Positions 43,894 to 50,596 of a stretch of 64,000 bases of DNA are shown in pieces. Position 1 is the first letter of the stretch; each line of letters begins with the position of its first letter. Below the pieces are notes generated by a model. The model had not been told where the DNA came from and searched no databases. It worked only from the letters and a program-made list of their open reading frames with translations. The stretch is taken from the NCBI GenBank assembly GCA_029259845.1, contig JAJDEI010000138.1:1-64000 (forward strand), read 5' to 3'. The stretch comes from Planctomycetaceae bacterium. Lineage in GTDB: Bacteria > Planctomycetota > Planctomycetia > Planctomycetales > Planctomycetaceae. The position numbers and the translations under genes are program-made.

Positions 43894-43930
43894 CGTTTCG
43901 CCGCGCATTCGAGTTGTGCGGCGAAACGGC
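43894..43930. terminator. Two-way terminator between convergent genes
   Basis: A perfect 12-bp stem, CCGTTTCGCCGC (43894-43905) and GCGGCGAAACGG (43919-43930), with a 13-base loop, lies between the vWA and sulfite oxidase-like stop codons. CTTTGTTGT follows on the plus strand; tgttg precedes on the other side, so termination in both directions is plausible. Confidence 0.8.
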
Positions 43931-43937
43931 TTTGTTG

Positions 43938-45173
43938 TCACGACACGTTCACCGGCACGTGATGCCACGCGTTGAACAGATAGCCTTTGAGATTCCACGG
44001 CACGGCCTGAGGCTGCGCGAGTCCCGCGGAATCGGTCGCCCGCACGATGAGCTCGGACGTCGCCCCGGCCACCGGCACGGACGCCTCCCACAGCACCCAG
44101 CAGTAGGGGACGTTGCGGCCTGTGACCTTCGCCGCCTGCCACGTTTGGCCGCCGTCGGCGGAGACTTCAACACGCGCGACCGTTTCTCCATTGCCGGGCG
44201 GCAGGGCATACCCCCGAACCGTCACACGCCCCGCCCGGACCGATGACGAGGCCGCCGGCTGGCAGATCGCCGAGTTGAGCCGGTACTTGTAGATCGGTCC
44301 CGATTCGGCCCACGCCAGCGGTGTGCTCTCGGTGACCAGCCGATACGCATCGGCCAGATAGTGGTTGGGAGACGGCTGATCGCTGACGACGATGCGTCCC
44401 AGCCACTTCACGCTCCGCGCGCCGACATACCCCGGCACGACCATCCGCACCGGGAATCCATGATCGGCCGCCAACAGCGCATCGTTCATCCGCAGCGTCA
44501 CCAGCGCACCGGGTGTCCCGTCGTGATCCGCCATTGCCTTTTGGATCGGAATCGACCCGCCGAAACTGAACGTCCGGCCGTCCTTGCCCTTCACCCGGTC
44601 GACGCTCTCGAACCAGACATGTTTCGCACCGGGCTTGATTCCGGCTCGCTTGAGCACTTCCGCCAGCCGCACGCCCCCCCAACGCGCGTTGCCGATCGCT
44701 CCCTCTTTCCACTGCACTCCGGCAACGGTTCGCCTGGCGCTGTGCTCGGACCGCCGGTTTCCCGCACAGGTCAGCGTCGCCAGCGTTTCGGACCGCGGCA
44801 ACGCCTCAAGGTCCGAGACCGACAACGACAGCGGCCGCTCGACCAAGCCTTCAACTGACACGCGATGCGCCGCCACATCCACCTCCGGGACCGGCGCATG
44901 AGAGCGGACAAAGAAATGTTCGAGCGGGGTAATCCAACTGCCGGCCAAATCCGAGAGCGCCGGCTCCGCATTGTGCGGCGTCTTGGTATAGACGATCAGC
45001 TTTTTCTCGACGGCTGTTGCCACCTGCCCGGACGCGGAGCCGCCCTGGGCGAAGAGTCGGCTTTGCGCCCACCAGGGTGCGGTCATCAGCGAGACCGTCC
45101 CCGCCAGGATTTGGCGACGCGACAAAGTGGCCGCAACCGGCTCGGAAGAAGCATTTGTCGGAAACATCGCCAC
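43938..45173 (-). CDS. Tat-exported sulfite oxidase-family molybdopterin enzyme
   Basis: A 411-residue molybdenum enzyme of the sulfite oxidase family. A twin-arginine signal ([13 protein letters not shown], 18-30) directs folded export to the periplasm. The Moco domain carries the molybdenum-ligating cysteine in TLTCAGNRR (Cys136), [19 protein letters not shown] upstream and the downstream [23 protein letters not shown]. The C-terminal immunoglobulin-like dimerisation domain starts near [31 protein letters not shown]. The family oxidises sulfite to sulfate; substrate here is inferred. No cytochrome (SorB) gene is adjacent, so the electron acceptor must be encoded elsewhere. It lies 32 bases after nuoD on the same strand and could be cotranscribed with the nuo genes. 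Confidence 0.92.
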   Translation of the reverse strand: MAMFPTNASSEPVAATLSRRQILAGTVSLMTAPWWAQSRLFAQGGSASGQVATAVEKKLIVYTKTPHNAEPALSDLAGSWITPLEHFFVRSHAPVPEVDVAAHRVSVEGLVERPLSLSVSDLEALPRSETLATLTCAGNRRSEHSARRTVAGVQWKEGAIGNARWGGVRLAEVLKRAGIKPGAKHVWFESVDRVKGKDGRTFSFGGSIPIQKAMADHDGTPGALVTLRMNDALLAADHGFPVRMVVPGYVGARSVKWLGRIVVSDQPSPNHYLADAYRLVTESTPLAWAESGPIYKYRLNSAICQPAASSSVRAGRVTVRGYALPPGNGETVARVEVSADGGQTWQAAKVTGRNVPYCWVLWEASVPVAGATSELIVRATDSAGLAQPQAVPWNLKGYLFNAWHHVPVNVS

Positions 45174-45205
45174 ACCTCCAGAAGCATCAGTCGGAACCGC
45201 CTGGC

Positions 45206-46453
45206 CTATCGGTCAATTTCGCCCATCACGACGTCCAACGACCCGACGATCGAAGGAATATCAGCGATGAGAATGCCCTCGCACAGGGGACCGGTGACTG
45301 ACAGGTTGCAGAAGCAACTGCTCTTGGCCCGCGCCCGCAGCGGCTCCGCCTGTCCGTCGCCGACGATGTAAAAGCCCATCTGGCCACGCGGGCACTCGGT
45401 CTCCAGATAACACTCGTCGGCCGGCAGCTTGGTGCTCATCTTGAAGGGAACCCGGTATTCGCCCTCAGCGGACGGGTACTTATCGAGCCCCTGCCGGACA
45501 AGCCGGATCGCCTGGACCACCTCCAGCATGCGGACGAAAAAGCGGGACCAGTTGTCACCCAGCACGACATCCGGCGGGACGCCGTCCACTCCCTCAAACG
45601 GAGCCACGCAGACGTCCCAGTCGTACCCCTCGTACATTCGTGTGAAGATCGGGTCGCCGTCGCGGCGGAGGTCGTGATCGATGCCGCTCCCGCGCAACAC
45701 CGGGCCGGTGCAACCGTAGTCGATCGCCATAGCGCCTGACATCACGCCGATGGCCGCCGTCCGTTTGATGAAGATCGCGTTCCGCGTAAGTAGCGTGTGA
45801 TACTCCTGGATGCGGGGTTCCAGCCAGTCGAGAAACAGGCGGACCGCATCGGTCCATGCCATGTGGGTGTCAGGACTCCGGCCGGTCAGCGCTGCGAGAC
45901 CGGGGGGGATGGGGATCGTGCCGGGCAGGTCATGGGTCGCCCCACCGATGGTCAGATAGCTGTAGGTCAGCCGCGCCCCGCACGCTTCCTCGAACAGGTC
46001 AAGGACAATCTCCCGTTCCCGGAAGGCGTACAGGAACGGGGAGAAGCTGCCGAGGTCCAGTCCGTAAGCCCCCATGCCGACCAAGTGCGAGGCGATGCGG
46101 CCCAGTTCGGAGATGATCAGCCGCAGCGTCATCGCCTTCTCAGGGACCTCCATGCCGAGGAGCTTCTCGAAGGCGAGCGCCATGCCGAGGTTCATGTTCA
46201 TCCCGGCGAGATAGTCCATGCGGTCCGTATAGGGAATCCACTGCGGACCGGTCAGGTTCTCGCCGATTTTTTCGGCTGAGCGATGCAGATACCCGATGTG
46301 CGGCGTGCATTCATGGATGACCTCGCCGTCGGTCCGCAACAGCAGCCGCAGCACACCATGCGTGGATGGATGCTGCGGCCCCATATTGACGAGCATCTCG
46401 TCAGTCCGGACATCAAATTCAACAACGCGGGGGTCTTCAAGCGTGGTGGACAT
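45206..46453 (-). CDS. nuoD: NADH-quinone oxidoreductase subunit D
   Basis: The 49-kDa-type subunit of respiratory complex I, forming part of the quinone-binding Q module with NuoB. At 415 residues it is of usual length. The characteristic start MGPQHPSTHGVLRLLLRTDGE, then HIGYLHRSAEK, YTDRMDYLAGMNMNLG, ELGRIASHLVG, GCTGPVLRGSG and the C-terminal VGSLDVVMGEIDR are present. It should read through from nuoC, but a hypothetical gene and a hicBA pair lie between. HicA ends 28 bases before its start codon, which lacks a clear ribosome-binding site. Confidence 0.96.
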   Translation of the reverse strand: MSTTLEDPRVVEFDVRTDEMLVNMGPQHPSTHGVLRLLLRTDGEVIHECTPHIGYLHRSAEKIGENLTGPQWIPYTDRMDYLAGMNMNLGMALAFEKLLGMEVPEKAMTLRLIISELGRIASHLVGMGAYGLDLGSFSPFLYAFREREIVLDLFEEACGARLTYSYLTIGGATHDLPGTIPIPPGLAALTGRSPDTHMAWTDAVRLFLDWLEPRIQEYHTLLTRNAIFIKRTAAIGVMSGAMAIDYGCTGPVLRGSGIDHDLRRDGDPIFTRMYEGYDWDVCVAPFEGVDGVPPDVVLGDNWSRFFVRMLEVVQAIRLVRQGLDKYPSAEGEYRVPFKMSTKLPADECYLETECPRGQMGFYIVGDGQAEPLRARAKSSCFCNLSVTGPLCEGILIADIPSIVGSLDVVMGEIDR

Positions 46454-46481
46454 CGTTATTTCGTCAATCCAATAAGTGTCA

Positions 46482-46679
46482 TCACTTGTCGCCGGTTGGT
46501 TCTGGAACGCCGAGTTGCTTACAGATGCTCAAAGCAGTGCGGGAGTCGATCTGCCGGTGTCGCGGAACGGCAATCGGGTACTCGGCCGCAGGACTCAACC
46601 ACAGCGAGTGTTTCTTGCCTTCTCGCACGAAATGACACCCATGTGCCTTGAGGTGCTTGATCAGCCGGGTGCGGTTCAT
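46482..46679 (-). CDS. hicA: HicA-family toxin (mRNA interferase)
   Basis: A 65-residue double-stranded RNA-binding-type toxin that cleaves mRNA. The family pattern is seen in TRLIKHLKAHGCHFVREGKKHSLWLSP, with the catalytic His24 in the KKHSLW motif, and PRHRQIDSRTALSICKQLGV at the end. The start codon overlaps the stop of the upstream antitoxin gene by four bases, so the order is hicB-hicA, the reverse of the classic hicAB order but common in type II systems. It sits between nuoC and nuoD. Small size, intact catalytic His and coupling to HicB support a functional pair. Confidence 0.88.
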   Translation of the reverse strand: MNRTRLIKHLKAHGCHFVREGKKHSLWLSPAAEYPIAVPRHRQIDSRTALSICKQLGVPEPTGDK

Positions 46680-46960
46680 GCCGGGACGTCTCTCGCGACA
46701 ACCTCAATCTGCGACGCGGCCTGAAGTAGCAGGTACAACGGCTCTTCCAGATCTGCGTCAGGGTTCGTGGCTTCCGGGTTCGGTGTGGGAAGAGGTTTGC
46801 CGACATCGAGCAAATATTCGGCGACATCAATCAATGCCGATCGGATCATCTCGCGAGCTTCCGGGATATCCTTTCCACACGAAAGCACCCCCGGAAAGTC
46901 CAACGCTTCCACGTGAACCCCATCGTCATTCACAAAATAAGCCGCTTTGTACGTCAGCAT
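46676..46960 (-). CDS. hicB: HicB-family antitoxin
   Basis: A 94-residue antitoxin that blocks HicA. The partially degraded RNase H-like fold of the family appears as YKAAYFVNDDGVHVEALDFPGVLSCGKDIPEAREMIRSALIDVAEYLLDVGKPLP. It is followed by a Pro/Asn/Asp-rich region and a hydrophobic LYLLLQAASQIEVVA segment. No clear helix-turn-helix or ribbon-helix-helix is visible at the C-terminus, so autoregulation is uncertain. The start is preceded by GAAGGAGG about 13 bases upstream. It lies immediately before hicA (four-base overlap), 65 bases after the hypothetical gene. Confidence 0.85.
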   Translation of the reverse strand: MLTYKAAYFVNDDGVHVEALDFPGVLSCGKDIPEAREMIRSALIDVAEYLLDVGKPLPTPNPEATNPDADLEEPLYLLLQAASQIEVVARDVPA

Positions 46961-47025
46961 CTAAGGGTCCCCCCTCCTTCGTCGTCAATTCTGCACGTCG
47001 CCTGGTAAACCAGCATAACGGCACC

Positions 47026-47496
47026 TCATTCGGAAGATATCTCACCGGAACCGTCGTCAACCGGCTCGATATCGTGGGCCTCAACAAATGCCATCAGGCG
47101 ATCCAACTCCGGCTGCGATGCCCATATTTCAACCCGATCTCGGCTGATCGAGCTTCCGCAATCCTGGCTCCTCATGCCTACAAGCTTCCAATACAAATCT
47201 CTTGTCGCCGCTGACGGATAGGTCACCGAGTGGAATCTATGGACTCCATGCTCCAAATACCCTAAGCCAACGAGGCGATCCTGATGCCACTTGGCGGAGT
47301 TTCGTAGCCAGCCATAGATGCTCCTGGGTAGCGCGGTGTCGCGGAGTCTGTCGCAAACAGAGTTTGAGCCGCTACGCATGAGCAGATGGAATTGGATTGT
47401 AATCGGTCTGATCGTAAAGGCTATCGCCAGCATTGTGGCAACGAGGCAACCGACCAAGGCGATCGTCGGCCAACGTTTGCGGGTTGGCTCCTGCAT
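47026..47496 (-). CDS. Hypothetical protein with N-terminal membrane helix, inside nuo cluster
   Basis: A 156-residue protein of no family I know. The N-terminus is cytoplasmic and basic (MQEPTRKRW), then one membrane segment PTIALVGCLVATMLAIAFTI (about 10-29), then a soluble domain with SGSNSVCDRLRDTALPRSIYGWLRNSAKWHQDRLVGLGYLEHGVHRFHS and an acidic C-terminus. It starts two bases after the nuoC stop, with a strong GGAGGTGACC ribosome-binding site inside the nuoC end, so it is translated with nuoC. G+C is lower than in the flanking genes (30 of 60 bases in 47161-47220), which fits recent acquisition together with hicBA. Confidence 0.7.
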   Translation of the reverse strand: MQEPTRKRWPTIALVGCLVATMLAIAFTIRPITIQFHLLMRSGSNSVCDRLRDTALPRSIYGWLRNSAKWHQDRLVGLGYLEHGVHRFHSVTYPSAATRDLYWKLVGMRSQDCGSSISRDRVEIWASQPELDRLMAFVEAHDIEPVDDGSGEISSE

Positions 47497-47498
47497 GG

Positions 47499-48032
47499 TC
47501 ACCTCCCGCGGATGCCGTGGTACTCCAGCGGGAACTCGTAATCTTTGCGGAGGGGGTGGCCGACCCAGTCTTCGGTGCAGAGGATGCGGACGAGGTTGGG
47601 GTGGCCGAGGAATTTGATGCCGACGAGGTCGTACGCTTCCCGCTCGTGCCAGTCGGCAATCGCCCAGACGTGTGCAACCGACGGGACCTCCGGCAACTGC
47701 CCCTCGGCGTCGTTTTTCCAGCGCGACAGCTTGATCTTCACGTTGAGCCAATGCTTGTGCGTGTAGCTGTAGAGGTGATAGACGACCTCAACGTGCGGCT
47801 CATAGGGAAACTTCTTGGCCCGCTTTGCGTCGGGCTCGAGATAATCGACACCGGTCAGGTTATTGAGGGCGTCGAAGGCAAGGTCCGCCTGCTCCTTGAG
47901 GTACGCGGAAACCTCGGCGATCGAATCTGCAGCGACTTCGACCCAGGGATCGATTGCCTCGGCATTCGAACCGGTGATCACGTCCGCCCCGAAGCGGTCG
48001 AGCAGTTGCTGGTGGATTTCGTTGAACGTCAT
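47499..48032 (-). CDS. nuoC: NADH-quinone oxidoreductase subunit C
   Basis: The 30-kDa-type subunit of the peripheral arm of complex I. The family pattern is clear in [94 protein letters not shown]. The ATG at 48032 (177 residues) is chosen; the frame opens at 48056. It lies 161 bases downstream of nuoA, with a simple-repeat stretch between where nuoB would usually be. The protein is intact. Downstream is a hypothetical gene translated from a ribosome-binding site inside nuoC. Confidence 0.94.
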   Translation of the reverse strand: MTFNEIHQQLLDRFGADVITGSNAEAIDPWVEVAADSIAEVSAYLKEQADLAFDALNNLTGVDYLEPDAKRAKKFPYEPHVEVVYHLYSYTHKHWLNVKIKLSRWKNDAEGQLPEVPSVAHVWAIADWHEREAYDLVGIKFLGHPNLVRILCTEDWVGHPLRKDYEFPLEYHGIRGR

Positions 48033-48054
48033 TGATGAGCCTGCGGCAAGTTTC

Positions 48055-48190
48055 AAGTGACAAATCCCAAGCCAATCTCAAGTCTCAAACGATCAACCGT
48101 CGTCCGGTGTCACGCAATGTACGGCTTGTCGCTTGGTCGTTGTTGCTTGTTTGATATTTGTCAGTTGAGATTTGAAATCTGAAATCCGAG
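48055..48190. repeat. Low-complexity repeat between nuoC and nuoA
   Basis: Phrases such as cccaagccaatctcaagtct, ttgatatttgtcagttgaga and tttgaaatctgaaatccgag resemble those at 17290-17375. It fills the position where nuoB would be expected in a standard nuoA-B-C-D order. No coding potential is seen. Confidence 0.6.
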
Positions 48191-48193
48191 CCT

Positions 48194-48775
48194 TCAGCCC
48201 GCCTGAACCGGCTGCGGTTCCTGATGGATTTGTTCGATCACGGGAGTCGTGGGCGGAACCGCGGCGGCCTTCTTCGCTGGGCTGGCCATCGCCCGGACCC
48301 AGTCGAGGTCGCCTCGCTTCCAGACGTAGGCGAAGCCGACAAGCAGCACGCCGAAGAACACCAGGATGTCAAAAAAACCGGTCAGTGCGAGCGTCTGGGC
48401 CGTTTCTGGTGTAAGGGCGGTCTGTGCAGTCATCGTCCCGGCGGGAACGTCGAGCAGGCGGTCGCTGAGCACCATGCGGGTGCCTTCCGAGAGCGTCGGG
48501 TCCGCCAGTTGGGTCGCTCCGCCGAAGACGAGCGCCCAAGGAAAGAAGAACGCCACTTCGACATCGAAAATGATGAACAGCAACGCGACCACGTAAAACC
48601 GCAGGTCGAACTGAATGTAGCTGGAACCGATCGTCGGCTCGCCACATTCGTAAACGGCGTCCTTCTCCGGTGTCGGCAGATCGGGCCGCAGGAAGTAGCC
48701 GAGAATCAGCGGCGCGAGGGGGAACGTGATCGCAACAGCAATGAACAACAGCAGATGAATTCCCAGATCCGTCAT
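48194..48775 (-). CDS. nuoA: NADH-quinone oxidoreductase subunit A
   Basis: The small membrane subunit at the junction of the complex I arms. Three membrane helices (HLLLFIAVAITFPLAPLILGYF, FYVVALLFIIFDVEVAFFFPWAL, and FFDILVFFGVLLVGFAYVW) and the conserved YECGEPTIGSSYIQFDLRFY are present. At 193 residues it is longer than the usual 120-150: a loop of about 45 residues (GGATQLADPTLSEGTRM to QTLALTG) separates helices 2 and 3, and a Pro/Ala-rich tail follows helix 3. No Shine-Dalgarno is obvious. It follows the DUF2203 gene by 86 bases. Confidence 0.92.
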   Translation of the reverse strand: MTDLGIHLLLFIAVAITFPLAPLILGYFLRPDLPTPEKDAVYECGEPTIGSSYIQFDLRFYVVALLFIIFDVEVAFFFPWALVFGGATQLADPTLSEGTRMVLSDRLLDVPAGTMTAQTALTPETAQTLALTGFFDILVFFGVLLVGFAYVWKRGDLDWVRAMASPAKKAAAVPPTTPVIEQIHQEPQPVQAG

Positions 48776-48861
48776 GGTGGCGTCTGATACTCTTGGAAGG
48801 GATTCGGGCGGGCTTGCAAAGGGATTGGGGGAGAAAACGATTCGGGTGAAACGGCCGGCGG

Positions 48862-49347
48862 CTAATGATGCGATGCTTCCGGTTGCGGGGAATCGCCGGG
48901 GAAGGTGACCCCCTCAAGCAGCGCCTGCCGCTCCTCGAAGCCCGCGTCCTCCGGATGCCAGAAGGCCACTTCGGGCTCTCCCAGCCGCCAGCAGAGAAAG
49001 GCAGGCCGTCCGTCGATTCGCGTTTGAAAGTCGACCTCGCCGATGTTCGCCTGACGGAACTCGACTCCCAACTGCGTCAATTCGCGGACGAACTCTTCGA
49101 GACGGTTCTCGCCCTCCACGATCTCCCGCTGTATCCGGTCCCACTCGGCCTGGTCCCACTCATCGATGTCGAGCGAGTCGCTCGCTCCGGACATCGATTC
49201 GCCTTCGAGCGCGTCGATGCGGGCATGACAATGGCCCAGCTCCTTCGACAGCGAGACGATGTCGGCAACAATCCGCTTGACCAAAGGCAACATGCGGTTC
49301 GCCTCATCGACCGAAAACCACCGCTGATCATCAACAGTCGCCGTCAT
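48862..49347 (-). CDS. DUF2203 family protein
   Basis: A 161-residue soluble protein. It starts with the conserved WFSVDEANRMLPLVKRIVADIVSLSKELG, continues through an acidic helical middle and ends with LTQLGVEFRQANIGEVDFQTRIDGRPAFLCWRLGEPEVAFWHPEDAGFEERQ, the diagnostic DUF2203 block. The function is unknown. It lies between nuoI and nuoA in the same orientation (108 bases from nuoI, 86 from nuoA), but there is no known link to complex I; the placement may be a rearrangement or an accessory role. Confidence 0.9.
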   Translation of the reverse strand: MTATVDDQRWFSVDEANRMLPLVKRIVADIVSLSKELGHCHARIDALEGESMSGASDSLDIDEWDQAEWDRIQREIVEGENRLEEFVRELTQLGVEFRQANIGEVDFQTRIDGRPAFLCWRLGEPEVAFWHPEDAGFEERQALLEGVTFPGDSPQPEASHH

Positions 49348-49455
49348 CGTGTCCCCTCATGGTTGCTTGTTAGCTGATGGCTGCCCGCTTCTTCTGACCC
49401 GGTCGACCGCGAACAGCCAATCGCCACTGGCCAACAGCCAACAGCGATTCGCCAA

Positions 49456-50013
49456 CTACTCTTCTACGAACTCGAATGGGCTCGGCTCGCCTTTGATCCA
49501 CACCGGTTCGTATAACACCTTGGATTCGGCAACAGCCGTCGGGTTGAGGGTCGCCTGTCCCCAGGCGGTTTGCAGCGGCAGCTTGGCGTAATCGACAATG
49601 CAGCCGTCGCGGCTATAGCAGCTGAGGTCGTGATTGGATCCCATGAAGATGCAATCGACCGGGCACGGCTCGACACACAGGGCACAGAACATGCACTTGG
49701 TGTAATCGATGGTGAAGTTGTCGATGCGGAAGCCCTTGCCGACGGGGCTTTTCTCTTTTTCGATATAGATGCAGTCGACCGGACAGGCGGCGGCACATTT
49801 CTCACAGCCGATGCAAGTCGTCAGGTCGAAGCGATGAAACCCGCGATACCGCGCCTTCACCGGGACCGGCGTCTCCGGGTACTCGTAAATCTCCGTGAAC
49901 GCCTTCCGCTTGTAGGTGTTCCGGAAGATCCGCAACGTGACCCAGAGCCCTTTCACCACCGTCGAGACGGCGACCCACAGATTCCGAAACCACTCGCGCA
50001 TGCTGTTTCCCAT
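49456..50013 (-). CDS. nuoI: NADH-quinone oxidoreductase subunit I
   Basis: The 23-kDa ferredoxin-like subunit carrying clusters N6a and N6b next to NuoB. Two motifs are seen: [15 protein letters not shown] and [15 protein letters not shown], each with four cluster cysteines. The protein is 185 residues; the amphipathic N-terminal helix [19 protein letters not shown] lies against the membrane arm. The start may be the Met at 50013 or the Met four codons later. It is the first gene of the minus-strand nuo group; a 583-base divergent region separates it from a hybrid histidine kinase. Confidence 0.94.
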   Translation of the reverse strand: MGNSMREWFRNLWVAVSTVVKGLWVTLRIFRNTYKRKAFTEIYEYPETPVPVKARYRGFHRFDLTTCIGCEKCAAACPVDCIYIEKEKSPVGKGFRIDNFTIDYTKCMFCALCVEPCPVDCIFMGSNHDLSCYSRDGCIVDYAKLPLQTAWGQATLNPTAVAESKVLYEPVWIKGEPSPFEFVEE

Positions 50014-50596
50014 CGCGGCTGTCTTGAAAACCGTTCTGATCGACGGACCAGAACAGCCGGCGGCCGACGATCATCGGCCCCCAAAATCGCACACAACCCC
50101 CCGTCGAGGTCCGTCACCTCAATGAATCGGCCGATGCGCGCTTCCGTGCTGAATTATATGGGGACTCGGCCCTGTCGCAAGGCACACGGCAAGCAAACCG
50201 CCGCGCAGCGAACGGCTCGGCGAAATCGCTCTCGGTTCTGAGATTGGGCGGCCTGCATTGCAGTCATCGCCGGCAAACCGGTCTCAATAGTGAGAACGGT
50301 CCAGTGAAGACTTCCCGGGACGACGGGTGGCGGCAGCGCGTTGGAACGTGGAACGACCACATCCCCTCCGATTCGGGGGCCGCAAACGATGATCCCAATG
50401 GCGACACGGCCCCCGTGGTCGGCACAGCAAGGCCACAGAACGCTTCAACAGCGCCCCCGCCACCCCTTTCCCCATGTGAAAAAACAGGACACCCTGTCGA
50501 ACGCCAGACTACGCCCACGGGCTTTCAATGCTTATGGTAAGATGAGGGCCGCCTTTCTCGTCTGTCCATCCGACTTCCGTCCGCAACCGAGCTCTC
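50014..50596. other. Divergent intergenic region, no gene recognised
   Basis: This 583-base gap separates nuoI and the histidine kinase gene and should contain both promoters. Small frames on both strands in 50240-50540 look like random GC-rich sequence. An A+T-rich patch (50148-50160, tgctgaattatat) could be part of the nuoI promoter and gcttatggtaagatgag (50529-50545) part of the kinase promoter, but neither has a convincing second box. Confidence 0.4.

Noticed and set aside
50240-50540. Small frames on both strands before the histidine kinase
   Set aside because: They are mutually overlapping, GC-rich and without ribosome-binding sites or similarity; the stretch is best regarded as intergenic.
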